DNA of 64,000 nt from NCBI GenBank assembly GCA_038501625.1, contig JAZAYU010000011.1, positions 8,936,849-9,000,848 of the forward strand, read 5' to 3'. Made by a program: the position numbers and the translations under genes. How positions within the stretch are numbered: the first letter of the stretch is position 1; the number at the start of each line of letters is the position of its first letter. Of the stretch, positions 49,036 to 60,910 are shown in pieces. The notes beneath the pieces were generated by a model. It saw only the letters and a program-made list of their open reading frames with translations, did not search any database and was not told the DNA's origin. This stretch comes from Corbicula japonica. Its lineage: Eukaryota > Mollusca > Bivalvia > Venerida > Cyrenidae.

Positions 49036-50116
49036 TGAGATTGACATTTAAGTTCATATTCTACACCGAACCGTGAATAGACTGCTTTAAGATTGTGAAC
49101 ACTGTATTGTATACAAACATAACGACAATATTTTTTAACTTATCAGTTTAAATATGTTATGACTTTACAGACAGGCAAACATCTATAATGAATACAGGTT
49201 GAGAGAAAAAACAAACATTATATGTAAGAATGTGATATAATGATGCTATATGAACAAGCCCAGTGAACTCCTGTACTTTTCTGAATTCAGATATGAAAAT
49301 TTCACTGTAAAACATTTATAACATACTGAAAAGCAACGTTCATTTTGTTAGCATTCATTATAACTAAAATGAAAATTTTACTATGTCGTTTATTATAACT
49401 CATTTGTGGTATATATGATAATAAAACACGTTTTGGCAACCCTTTTACGAATGCGTAAACCGCTCACTTGCATCATATGTGTCAGGGGCTCGGGTAACCA
49501 TTCTTTAACTAGCAGGCCTAGCACATCAGAACACCTAGAACCTTCAATTCTCGTAAACGCCCAAACCGCTTATGCACAGGTTGTTTTTAGTATATATCTC
49601 TAACACTCCTCACAAAAACCAACATTTGATTTTTACTAATTAGCTTTTGATTGTCGGTGCATGGAGTGAATGTTTTCGTTCTAATTAAATCTTCTCCAAG
49701 ATAAAAAAAACTATTCCCAAAGATGAAAACAGAGAAGAAATATGCTGACAGAAAATGATAATGCTGCGCACTTGTCCGGCTAATTGATAACTATGAGATA
49801 TGTTGATATTGAACAGTATAATTAATGACAATTCTAAATATTACTCAGATGTGCTAGGGGAAAATAATGTGAATAATAATCGTTTTTAAGCTGACATTAT
49901 TTAGTTATTTTTCTCTTTTCATGCAGATCTTTCTTTCTGACACATATCCAGAAATTGGCATATAGTATATACCGTTTAAATTTCGAGTGTTAAATTAAGT
50001 TACGACTGACCTATGTTTGTGTCTCCCATCCACCATACTCCTATTACAAACATTGACAAAAATAATATTCTAATAATAACTAGAGTGCGCCAGATAAATA
50101 TTTGTAGCAAACGCAA

Positions 50117-51912
50117 TCAAACAGACACCCTCAGAAACCATCCTACAAATAGCAGTATAACTAGTGACATTGATTGACAATGGGTTCTATCACAGGCACT
50201 GGTAGGCCTATCAGCCGGTGTCCCGAGTAAACTAGGATCTCCTCCGGCAGAAAGGACGACCGCAATTGCCTGTCCAATCCTGCGACCACATTCAAGCATA
50301 CCGTGAGCCCTTCCAGGTTCTACAGCGATCCACACGTTATCATTTAAGGCAAAGTTTTCAAGACGAGCTAGGAATTCTCCAACCTCTATAGCACTTTGGG
50401 TAAGTCTATAAGGATCAAAGTTCTCCAAACCACCGGCGTCAATGTAAAATTTCTGCCTCGGACGATTTGCCAACAAACTCGAATTTTTAAGAGTTTGGTT
50501 GATGAAATGAAAAGATGCCGTGTTTGTTACACTATCATGGGGCCAAAAAAAGGATGAAGACTGACAAATGGCGAAAGAAAATAGAGCCGGTCGTGTCCAG
50601 CCAGCATAGCAAGCCATTAATCCTCCCAGCGAATAGCCCATAATACCCAATCTAGACCTCTCTATTCTGAAACCGGTAAATTTCTCTGCCGCCGGAAGTA
50701 CGTCATTAAGTAAGAAATCTAATGTCTGATCGCCACTACCTCCGACAATTTTGCCATAAGTACATAAATTATAGTAATACATAACCTCTGTAATATTATC
50801 TGTTACAGGTATACATCCGTCACAATAATTTTCTAATGTACCATTGTAGCATGTTGGATACTGGCCCTTGACTGGAGTGAGTAAATCCGTTCTTTCCGTG
50901 TCGTTTTTGTAGTCACCGAATCCAACCAGAACATACTCTTCTGATACTGACTGGTTTATTGGGTCTTCTATATTTCTCTTAAAAAATGTTAAAATCTCGT
51001 AACTTAGGTCGAATACTAAAATAGGGTCGTATATTTTGTACGTGTTTTCTGTAAAACTTGGCGGTGTATAAATGGAAATATTTTTGTTTCCGCTAAACAG
51101 GTGCGAAGAAACATTAAAGCTATCAAGACGACCTATTGTCATTTTAAACCAAGGATAAACGACGAACTCTGGTTTCTTTGCAAAATATAGCGATGTTTGT
51201 GAAATGGGAAACTTAATGGCAAAGTTGGGCCCTTTCATGTCGAGACGGTCGTCAATCAGGATGCGATATTGAAGCTTATTATCCGGAAGTCTCGACATAT
51301 CCCCACATTTCTGACACGTATATCCCCGTACGTGTGACATGTAAGTGATGTTAATTGCCCACGTGTCTTTGACACTTTTGGATAGTCTGGTGCCGTTCTT
51401 CCACGTCATTCCTAATCCATTACCACGAATGAACAGGTTTGCCCAGCCATTTTCCTATTAATAAAATAAAAGATCATAAAAAATAGCGAATAACATAAAG
51501 CAAGTGAGTTATCAGTTTGTAATTTTTCATTATGTTTTCCCTTTGTTCATTTAAAAAACCAGTAGTGAACAGACGAACGTTTAGTTCGTAGTAGCAGTTT
51601 TTTCTTCCATTGTTATCAGTTTTGCATAAGTGCTCACAATAGTGACATTTGATAATCCTGTCCTTCCTCGCTCAGTGTTATTATGTAAAATTGTTCTGAA
51701 TTCCTTACCAACATAATACTCTCTGGGTATCTGACGGTTATTGTAAACTGCAGATCTTGTCTAGGCTCAACAACAACCTCTTTTATGCACGTATTCAGGT
51801 GGCAGAGACCAACATTTCCATCTGGCAACAAGCATGCTGTAGCCTCCTCACAACATGAGGCCAGACCAAGTACATAACACACGGCCACCATACGTACGAG
51901 CATCTTGACCAC
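50117..51912 (-). CDS. Fes/IroE-like putative esterase, paralog C with C-terminal hydrophobic tail (513 aa)
   Basis: Exon 1 is 51709-51912 (68 codons, donor TTG|GTAAGG). Exon 2 is 50117-51454 (acceptor TTAATAG). The 254-bp phase-0 intron is at the conserved site. The signal peptide (VRMVAVCYVLGLAS) is followed by CCEEATAC...LCHLNTC. The sandwich-like region has LFIRGNGLGMTW, DTWAINITY and LQYRILIDD. The hydrolase domain has ISIYTPPSF, GFGDYK, GYSLGG (Ser343), YIDAGG and His452 in GRAHGMLECGRR. Two otherwise conserved aromatic motifs differ: QSPSFWWP is QSSSFFWP, and the EWG after the catalytic His is ECG. Unlike A and B it extends about 30 residues past the shared end, through SACDRTHCQS into a hydrophobic stretch (MSLVILLFVGWFL) and a short RVSV. 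That suggests a GPI signal or membrane anchor. It is convergent with B. Confidence 0.85.
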
Positions 51913-52947
51913 ACAGTCGTACCTATTCAGCGATCTCCGTCAAGCTCCGGATAAAGATTACGCAGAACTCACTGTAGCGTGATCCGAGTGCTTGACCACC
52001 ATCAATAGATCTACCGAAATAAATAGTTGAAAACAAAAATATAAAGAAAACGCTAGAGATTCTATTTAATGTTGATACTCCATATTTTAAAGTGATTTGG
52101 ACAAAAATAAAATCATTTATTAACAGCATCTTTCCGCAACCGTACCAATGACATTGTCCATATTGGGATCGAACTCCTACAGCGACACCGCCTAGCCATG
52201 CAACTCCGATTACGCTTATAATTGATCTAGCCGGGACAACCCCAATAAAGATGGTGAGGCTAACCCTGATAAATGTATTCATTACGTGACATCGGAAACC
52301 GATTATTTACTGAAAACATTATTGACTATGTATACGGTGATGTATAAGGTGAGATCAAAAACGTAAAAGTAATAACACAATTATCTTAATACTTTTTTTA
52401 TTCAAAGAGTGGAGTCAACTGAGCTTAAAATTATCTTAGAACAGTACATCATTTAGGTTCAAAGCAAGGCCAGAAAAATCACTGGGCATGGTCCTTCTTT
52501 TGGTTCATGTCCAGTGATTTTATGTCCTTAATTATCATGCCAACAAATGCGCTCGTAAACCTATCAACATGTCATAAATAATAATTTATTTAAATAATTT
52601 AAATTAAAAAATATATAAAGACTTATCACCAGTTGAATATTTTCATCGAATCCCAATATTCTAAATAACATGTATTACTCCAACAACTGATGTCTAAAAC
52701 CTTTAGCCCCTCACACAGGATTTTGTTTCAACATCGGAGTCCTATTTCTAGTTGTGTATTAGTCTCGAGTAGTATTGAATTTAAAGTCACAATGAAAAAC
52801 ATACATGAAATAGATTAAATCGCTAACTCAAGTGTGTCCTGTTTACTACAATCACACCCTAAACAGATTTAGTATGTATGTGCATATATTTCTATCAGCT
52901 GAAGATGAAAAACATGTTTTGAATGATTTTTGTTTACCTAATGCTAG
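51913..52947. other. Upstream region of paralog C; possible SINE remnant
   Basis: On the minus strand near 52150-52205, TGGCTAGGCGG and GAGTTCGATCCC resemble RNA polymerase III A and B boxes about 20 nt apart. A tRNA-derived SINE fragment is possible, but there is no cloverleaf and the ends are not defined. The open frame spanning it is not protein-like. The rest is featureless. Confidence 0.3.
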
Positions 52948-53896
52948 CGTCACAATTGCTAAATTCCGCCGGCCGATTTTAGACATCGGCAGAGTCGTGA
53001 AGTTGGCTGCAGCCGGTCGATTTTTACACATCGGTGAGAGCAGTCACATATAACTGCCAACAAAATGCCGCATATCGGTGGCAGTTGGTTTCAAAGGCTC
53101 GCGGGAAACGTGACACCCCAAAATATCCGGCAAGTGGCAGTTAGGTGGCAGGGCGGCGGGGGACAGTCCATTTACAACTGCCGCCGGCCGACGATTGAGC
53201 GATCTAGCTGCCACCGCTCTGCGCCAGCCCGATAATCTGACGGTGGCAGGCCGATTTTCGGTTGATATATAAATCATACCTTGTGGTCTTGATTTCTCAT
53301 AGTTGTAAAAGTTGTAACATCACAATATGCGGTCGAAGTCTCTAAGTCGATCTGGTGCAATTAAGAACGCCATGGGAACTGTTATGTATGGTAATAGTCA
53401 ATTCAATATAAACTAATGTCTGGTAGTCTGTAATCGGCAGATCGCAGTCCTGCCACCTACCGCCATTGACTGCCGCCTCCCAGCCTCCGCGCTGCCACCG
53501 GCCGATATAGTGAAATCGGGCGGTGGCAGAGCGGTGGCAGGCCGGGTGCTGGAGAGTGGCAGTTAGTTTCTAGCAGTCACCGGCCGATGTTTGTAGACTC
53601 TTGAGGTCTCGATCGCGGAGGAAAAATCTCCCTGCACCCCGCCTGCCACTTGCCTGCAACCACGCGAACAAAAAATGCGCCTGCACTGCCACCTGCCGAT
53701 TTGCAAAAACAGAAAAAAATCGCCACGACGTCGCCAGAAATTTAACTTTATCTTAAAATCTCAGCTGCTTGCTGGCGACGTCTAAAATGCCGATTGCCGC
53801 CGGCCGATCGTAACTGCCGCAGGCCTGCCATCGGCCGATATTTAGTGAAAAGTGGCATTTACAACGTCGGCCGGCGGCATTTAGTGATTTGTGACG
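52948..53896. mobile_element. 949-bp GC-rich TIR element
   Basis: The left end CGTCACAATTGCTAAATT, followed by CCGCCGGCCGA, is mirrored at the right (TCGGCCGGCGGCATTTAG, then TGATTTGTGACG). GCCGGCCGAT and GGTGGCAG-type words recur throughout in both orientations, making it much richer in GC than its surroundings. No open frame of note. Confidence 0.65.
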
Positions 53897-54069
53897 ACAG
53901 TTTAAGCAACTGGACTAGAACCAAATTTTACCGAAGATGATAAAATGTTTTTATACACTCTCACAATGATATGATGAAAATAACCACAAACAACCTGTTA
54001 TATGACGCTCCAACTTAAAGCTGCCTATTCACAGTTCAGGGTGGAATGCTATCTCAGATACGTGCACAA

Positions 54070-54195
54070 GGTTATAAAACTGAGCATAAAAACCAGATTC
54101 AAATCTCAAGCATCTGATTGGCTGAAATGGCGACCAGTCGCCATTTCAGCCAATAAGATGCTTGAGATTTGAGACCGGTTTTCAATCTCAGCTAC
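54070..54195. mobile_element. Palindromic foldback MITE, complete copy 2
   Basis: Same arms as the copy at 48649 (GGTTATAAAACTGAGCAT; AATCTCAAGCATCTGATTGG; inverse at right), with a GGCGACCAGTCGCC core that is itself palindromic. The right terminal GCTTTATAACC is degraded. Confidence 0.75.
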
Positions 54196-54433
54196 GGTTT
54201 ACTATTAGTTTTACTGCTGTGTAATACCTACACATTTTAATGACTAAACAGGAGCAAATTTCGCTGACATTTTGATCTAATCTTTACATTTTCGGACCAT
54301 GTTTTAAGCGAATTTTACTGCAACAAATAAAACTATATATATTCACTCTTACGTTGACTGTGTAAAAATGATATGTCACATTAACTATGTTTACATGTTT
54401 TCCTCAGTTTAAGGCAATCGAAAAAAAATATTT

Positions 54434-54881
54434 TAGATTCTCATTCCCGCCCGCCCCTGTCCAAAACCACCCGCCTAAAAAAATTATTGGTAAAAAAATC
54501 GGAACATATTCTGTTCCGGACAGAACAGGTTTTAGACCATCCCGGATATGGAAAAAAAACATGGCCGACAATAATAAAATAAAAAGTTCATCATTTCAAA
54601 GCTTGCCGAATGTGATAGTGTAACTATTAAAGACTGGTATGGCTTTTCAAGCAAGAATAGGCATCAACCTGCTACTTTTGTAAGTTTTTTTCACGATGTT
54701 TTGAAAAAAATTGAAAAGATGGACGAATATTCTACATTAAAGGTTCGGGTAACTATAAATGCTATTGTCTCACAATTTTAAGTTAGTTTTTACTTCTGTT
54801 CTCTGGTATCTCGTGAATAAAAAATAAAAATTAAAAAATGTCCACCCGCCCTTTTTTTCCCAAAATCCGGATGAGAATCTA
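54434..54881. mobile_element. 448-bp TIR element
   Basis: It starts TAGATTCTCATTCC and ends GGATGAGAATCTA. CCCGCCCGCCCCTGTCC near the left is echoed by CCACCCGCCC near the right. It has no significant coding capacity; the 78-codon frame within is not protein-like. Confidence 0.5.
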
Positions 54882-54884
54882 ATA

Positions 54885-56340
54885 ACTCTTTTTCTGTGGC
54901 CTAAATTATAACATTTTGATTTTTAAATACACTTAATTTTGTTTAGATACGAGACCAACCACCTTTAAAACTAGTAGAAAATAGTCAAGGCTAAAGACAA
55001 ATTATTTTAATTCCTGAAGCTTGTAAAATATCGTGATATTTTCTTCGAATTCGCAATGTATGCCAAACAAATGGTACGACTATGATTCCAAATCGTGGAA
55101 GCAGTTTAAGAACTCTTTTGCAAGCGTGGCAGTTTACAACCCAGCAAGTGCGACAGCGCATTTTTTTCAACCGGAGATAAGATAAGTAAACCGACTATTT
55201 TTTTAAATTGGCTTTTGCATAATTACTCCGAAAAAATTTCAATCTCAAAAATATATCCTATTGAAAAAATTACGGAAGAAGAAGGACAAAAAGAAGGAGA
55301 AGAAGAAGAAGAATATGATGATGATGACGCTGATGCTGCTGCTGCTGATGATGATGATGCTTTTAAACCAATGTGATTATAATTATGATATAGATGCAAT
55401 CCATACATAAATCTTGGCACAAAATAAGTTTTCAGGGAAACAACTCGTGTATGCCAGGGAAAAAAACAATATTGCCACTTACCTCCCTTAGTAGATTTTT
55501 TATTCGGGTGAAGATATTTATTTTTAATTATAGTTTATTTGTTTTGTAAATTATTATTGATTACTGAAATCTTTTGGAAAAGAAGAGGGTCTTTTTGGCT
55601 TAGCCATTTTGCTTAGGTCATTCAGTTGATTCAATAGCTGATTTATTTTCCATGCCGAACTACCCACCCGATACACCCTTGTATGGGGTGGGGTGGATTT
55701 GGTATGGCGGCGAAGCAAGGTAGACACATCCTTCACATTCCATTAAACCTGAACGTTTGTTAGCTATTATGGATTGGATGCTATCGTAACATTATATATT
55801 TCTTTTGTCCTCTGATCACCACTACAACAAATATTGACATCCATATTGAATAACCATAATATACGACAAAAGAAAAACGATATAGAATTGATCTTTGTAC
55901 CGTTTTCTCTACAAACAATTTATTTGAAACTCATCTGGCGCAAAAAATTCTGGCAAGATCGATATAGACAAACAAATGCTCCATTAGCGGAAGAATAATG
56001 GGGTCGTTATTTTGAGGAAAATCAATGAAAATTGGTGCCTGGGACCGCCGGCATGTTATTAAATGTTTTCTGCAAACTATAAGTTTGCTTCTGCCAAATA
56101 AAATTTATTGTTTGATCAAAGCAATATTAGTTTCCGTAACAGACAATTCCTCATTCTGGACTGGATACGGCCTCAATTAGGAGAGAAAATAACGAGATAA
56201 AATGAAACTATCCGCAAGGGAATAAAGTTCACTCAAGAGAAATTAACCAGAAATCGGGCAGCAAAGAGCAAAATAAATATTATGTTGTTTTATCATTTTC
56301 ACAGAAATATGTATCAGTAAATTCCCACTTAAACGAATCC
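54885..56340. other. Gene-free stretch with a GAA/GAT microsatellite
   Basis: A GAAGAAGAA...GATGATGAT tract lies at about 55275-55360. It yields a Ser/Ala-rich pseudo-peptide on the minus strand. Nothing else is recognised. Confidence 0.45.
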
Positions 56341-56369
56341 TAGTATGTTTTCAATAAACATCCTAGAGT

Positions 56370-57860
56370 GGCCTCAAAACTCACAGAGACGGTTCCTAGA
56401 GTGGTCTCAATATGCACAGAGACGGATCCTAAATTTGTCTCCGATACGAACAGAGACGGTTCCTAGTGTGGTCTCAATACGAACAGAGACGGTTCCTAGT
56501 GTGGTCTCAATACGAACAGAGACGGTTCCTAGTGTTGTCTCAATACGTACAGAGACGGTTCCTGGTGTTGTCTCAATACGTACAGAGACGGTTCCTAGTG
56601 TTGTCTCAATACGCACAGAGACGGTTCCTAGTGTGGTCTCAATACGAGAGAGACGGTTCCTAGTGTTGTCTCAATACGTACAGAGACGGTTCCTAGTGTT
56701 GTCTCAATACGTACAGAGACGGATCCAAAATTTGTCTATATACATACAGAGACGGTTCATAGTGTGGTCTCAATGCGCACGGAGACGGATCCTAATGTGG
56801 CCTCAATACGCACATATCTGGTGTTGTCTCAGTACGCACAGAGACGGATCCTATCGTTGTCTTAATACGTACAGAGACGGATCCTAATGTGGTCTCAATA
56901 CGTACAGATCCAAGTCTGGTCTCAATACGCACAGAATCGGATCCAAGTGTTGTCTAAATACGCACCTAGACCAATCTAAGTGTGGACTCAATTCGGACAG
57001 AGGCGTATCTTAGTCTGGTCTCATTACACAGAGACAGATCATAATGTGGTCTCAATACGCACAGAGAGGATCATAGTAATTTCTCATTACGCACTTAGAC
57101 GGATCTAAGTGTGGTCTTAATTCGCACAGAGACGGATCCAAGTCAAGTCTCATTACACACAGAGACGGATCCTGGTGTGGTCTCGTTACACACAGAGAGG
57201 GATCCTGGTGTGGTCTCGTTACACACTGAGACGGATCCTGGTGTGGTCTCGTTACACACAGAGAGGGATCCTGGTGTGGTCTCGTTACACACAGAGAGGG
57301 ATCTTGGTGTGGTCTCATTACACACAGAGACGGATCCTGGTGGTCTCGTTACACACAGAGAGGGATCTTGGTGTGGTCTCGTTACACACAGAGACGGATC
57401 CTGGTGTGGTCTCGTTACACACAGAGAGGGATCTTGGTTTGGTCTCGTTACACACAGAGACGGATCCTAGTCTGGTCTCGTTACACACAGAGACGGATCC
57501 TGGTATGGTCTTAATATGCACAGAGAAGGATTCAAGTGTGGTCTCAATACGCACAGAGAAGGATCCTTGGATGATCTCAATGCGCACAGAGACGGTTTCT
57601 AGTCTGGTCTCAATGCGCACAATCCTAATATGGTTTTACATACCGGGTTGTAATATATCCTACTATGGACACATAACAAACCATGGTCTCAATACGCACG
57701 GATCCTAGTATAGCTTAATATACAAGAATCTTGTATGTATGGTCTCAAGAGTAAAGTCTCAGTTCACACCGAGATAGATTTTTGTAAGGCTTCAATTCAC
57801 GACGGGAAGGATTCTGGTACGGTCTCCATACACAATGAGACGGAATCTTTCATGGTTTCC
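56370..57860. repeat. 33-bp minisatellite, about 45 units
   Basis: Units are CAGAGACGGTTCCTAGTGTG then GTCTCAATACGAA. A subfamily in 57120-57500 has GGATCCTGGTGTGGTCTCGT and TACACACAGAGA. Units at the edges are degenerate or of altered length. Because 33 is divisible by 3, several frames on both strands remain open for 60-180 codons (11-residue repeats such as RTETVPSVVSI). There is no start context, splice site or non-repetitive flank to support a protein. Confidence 0.9.
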
Positions 57861-60279
57861 AAATCGGAATTGTCTGGAATGAGCAAAATTTAACAATTTT
57901 GAGTTTGTTTTAAAAGAGGAGATATTATTAAGAAATACACAAAAAAGACACACAAGTATAGATTTTCAAATTTAACTACGAACTATGTAAAGCCTTAATT
58001 GATATTTGGGTCAAACGTGACAAATCAGTTAGCCTGTGATAATACTTAGTTAACCGATCACTACAAAAGAGCAATTGTCACAGTATCAAATTATATCTAT
58101 TCAGAAATCAAGAGTATACGCAATTAGGGGCAAAACACAGTATTGACCTCATAAAAAACGAACAAAAAGACGCTACGTAGAAAAAGCACTATCTAATGAA
58201 TACTTAACGGCGTTTCTGCTTCGTTAAGACATAAACTCTCGTGATATTGGCGATTCATTTGTTTTACTTTCTGACAACATGCAAAAGTAAATTGGAACAA
58301 TTGATTTGTAATCAAGCATCTTGCTATTTCTTGTTCAGGGTATTCCCAAAACGATGTAACCCAATCAATCATTTTTAGCCAGAATTCGATACTTGGCTAC
58401 ATTCTTCACTTCTCGGTGCAAAAGAGTAATTGAGTAATAGCTGACCTACGGTCACCTATATAATTATCTTTAAAACAAACCATTGTTCCCATGTATATTT
58501 TATTCGATATCAAATGAAAGAAAATCCACAAGAGGGGTTAGCTGGCAGGCTGCCATTGGTTTATTTGTTACTGATTTCTAAATTAAAAAGATGTTGTATG
58601 TGGGTATAAGTAGGAACTCATGTTAAACTCCTTAAAGTTATCAAAATGTCTTGTCGGTTCCCTAACCTTTTTGAAGGGGATTGTTTTTGTTGATGTTCTT
58701 TTATTAATTAAATGGTGACAGCATGTTGGAAAATCGTCCTAGCCAGGCTACCGAAATCGAGAACCTGCATCTGAGTATAAAGAATATTTTACATAATTTT
58801 TCTTGTAGTTTAGATCCCCTTTTTCCGGAATCCGTTTAATGGCTTCGCGCCACCCTTCGGGAAATTGAGATAATCAAGATGGCTGTCAAAGTGGCTGCCG
58901 AATTCTACCAAAATAAACTTTTTAGAATTCATATTTTATTTATTTTTGTCGTGTTTAGTGGCTTTTATTATTCCTTTCCATCTATTTTAATATCACAGTA
59001 GCGTTGTTTGTGCTGTGTGGCGGCTGTAAATTCAATCAGTGCTGTTATCAGTTACGTCCTTTGAAGGTCGTTGAGCACGATACTTATGTAGGCCTACTAT
59101 ATAAATAGTACTTCTGAAATTTCGTTTGTTTTAATATTTCGTCCAGTTTAAAGATGGGTGATTTCAATATCCCAGCCACTAGAGTTTTTGATATTGTTCA
59201 ATCACCCCAAGGATATATTTCCTGCTTTTTAAATTTTGCCTTTAGTGTTGGCTGTGATATGCAGGATTTATATTTTCAGATCCACTGTCAAAATTCCATT
59301 CTGTTTAGTTCCACCCATTGTTTTCTCGTATAGAGCAAATCCATTTTTGATCTAGGGACGATACGCCGCTGAACATGGAATGGAATTAATCTGAAAATAC
59401 CGCATCGAAGGTTCCGTGTTCATATGCATTCCATCGTTTGGGATGGATCAAAATTGCACTGTTTATTGGTGTAAAACTGTAAATATTGAGTTGTGCTTTG
59501 CGTTCAACCCGGAGCTAAGCGGCGTGGGCAGTAATATGCTTTTCCATTAGTGTCCACGAACAGGCTCAATCAAACCGAGCCTGTAATATTGCCTTTTAAG
59601 TTCCCATTTCATCTATTTTAAATTGTTTTTAATCATTTGCAAGCCTAAATTATTATGATTTCCTGGTATTTCCTCTATATAAGCCAGTCAAATTTATTTC
59701 TTGTGACAAATGACTCAATGCACAAGGGCTCAACAGTGCCTTACCATATATAAAAATTCAAATTGGATTTACATCGCTACATCGCGTGTTTGCTATTTAT
59801 AATATATGATGGTTCTTTTCTTTTAGAGGTAGGAAGTGTAGATAAATAAAAATATCAAAAATATCTCATGTGTTTTGAAATCCGAAAAAGTTGCGAAATA
59901 TGCAGTCCGTCGGCCATAGTTCCAACACATTAATACCGCCCCGCCCTCCCCCAACCCTACTAGTCAATTTTGAAGGCGCATTATCAAACCGCTATAAACC
60001 TATCAAGTATTTCCACTTTAACAATTTTTATATTCAGAGACATTAAAATTTGAGATATGTAACAATTTTAACATTTAAAATATTTAAGCTTTCGTGAACT
60101 TGGTTCCTTTGAACTGGCGTCTGCTCTGTTTAAAAACTAACCATTTAAAAAGAAAGATTTTGAAATGTCACTATTCAATCTTCATGTGCTTTTGTCCAAA
60201 GCACGTTAAACGCCACACCCTAAATGACATTAATTGGATGCCGATTATATGTATATTGTATACTTACTCTTAAAACAGT
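57861..60279. other. Gene-free stretch, nothing recognised
   Basis: It was inspected on both strands. No exon, RNA gene or transposon end can be supported. Confidence 0.4.
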
Positions 60280-60497
60280 TTAACCCTTTCCTCCATATAT
60301 ACGCATTTTTACGCATGTGCGACCAGTGTAGATCCAGATCATCAGCCGGCAAATCCGTGCCGTCTGATAAGGATCTGCACTGTTCGCTATTTGAATTATT
60401 AGGTTATTTCTGACCAAACAGCGACCAGTGCAGATCCTGATCAGACGACACTGGTCGCACATGCGTAAAAATGCGTATATATGGAGGAAAGGGTTAA
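60280..60497. mobile_element. piggyBac-like MITE, 218 bp, best-preserved copy
   Basis: It begins TTAACCCTTTCCTCCATATA and ends with the inverse TATATGGAGGAAAGGGTTAA. The inverted arms continue through TACGCATTTTTACGCATGTG and GCGACCAGTGTAGATCCAGA, about 60 bp in all. TTAA on both edges fits piggyBac-type target choice. Copies at 1390 and 21911 are shorter or more diverged. Confidence 0.8.
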
Positions 60498-60910
60498 GGA
60501 GATACTGCGGATCAATGTAGAAATGCTCTACCAAATTTACTAAATATTTTTGAAAGAAGTTCAAGTCGATGTAGAACACAACTGAAGGTTTTAACGCGAC
60601 GATCCACAACGTGCCTTTTGATTTGGTGACAATATCTTTAAGAACGACAAAATTGATAATTCTCTCTGACAGACCTTTTGGCTTGTTATTGCCATATAAC
60701 GAAATAACATGATTAAAAGAACACCCACACGATGTCTGTGGCAACAAAAGTAAAAGGAGTCCTTAGCTTCTGAAATGAATTGTGCAAACAGGACGGGGAG
60801 TAAAAAGTGTTCGTGTTAATTAATCTAATTTATTTTCGCTTTGATAAATTAAAGGTCCCATGTTCCGTTTCTTTAGAAAAAAGAACATGGAGTTTCTGTT
60901 AAAACATATA
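60498..60910. other. Short gene-free spacer
   Basis: It has a minus-strand open frame of about 155 codons overlapping the MITE (60280-60747). Part of the frame is transposon DNA and the remainder has no recognisable motif, so no gene is called. Confidence 0.35.

Noticed and set aside
52150..52210. Possible tRNA gene or SINE promoter
   Set aside because: A- and B-box-like words are present, but no cloverleaf, tail or second copy was found. It is recorded only as a possible remnant, not as an RNA gene.
56345..57708. CRISPR-like regularity and long repetitive open frames
   Set aside because: The 33-bp units are directly adjacent with no unique spacers, no cas genes and a eukaryotic context. 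It is a minisatellite.
60280..60747. Minus-strand frame of about 155 codons
   Set aside because: Roughly half is the piggyBac-like MITE. The rest has no motif or splice support.
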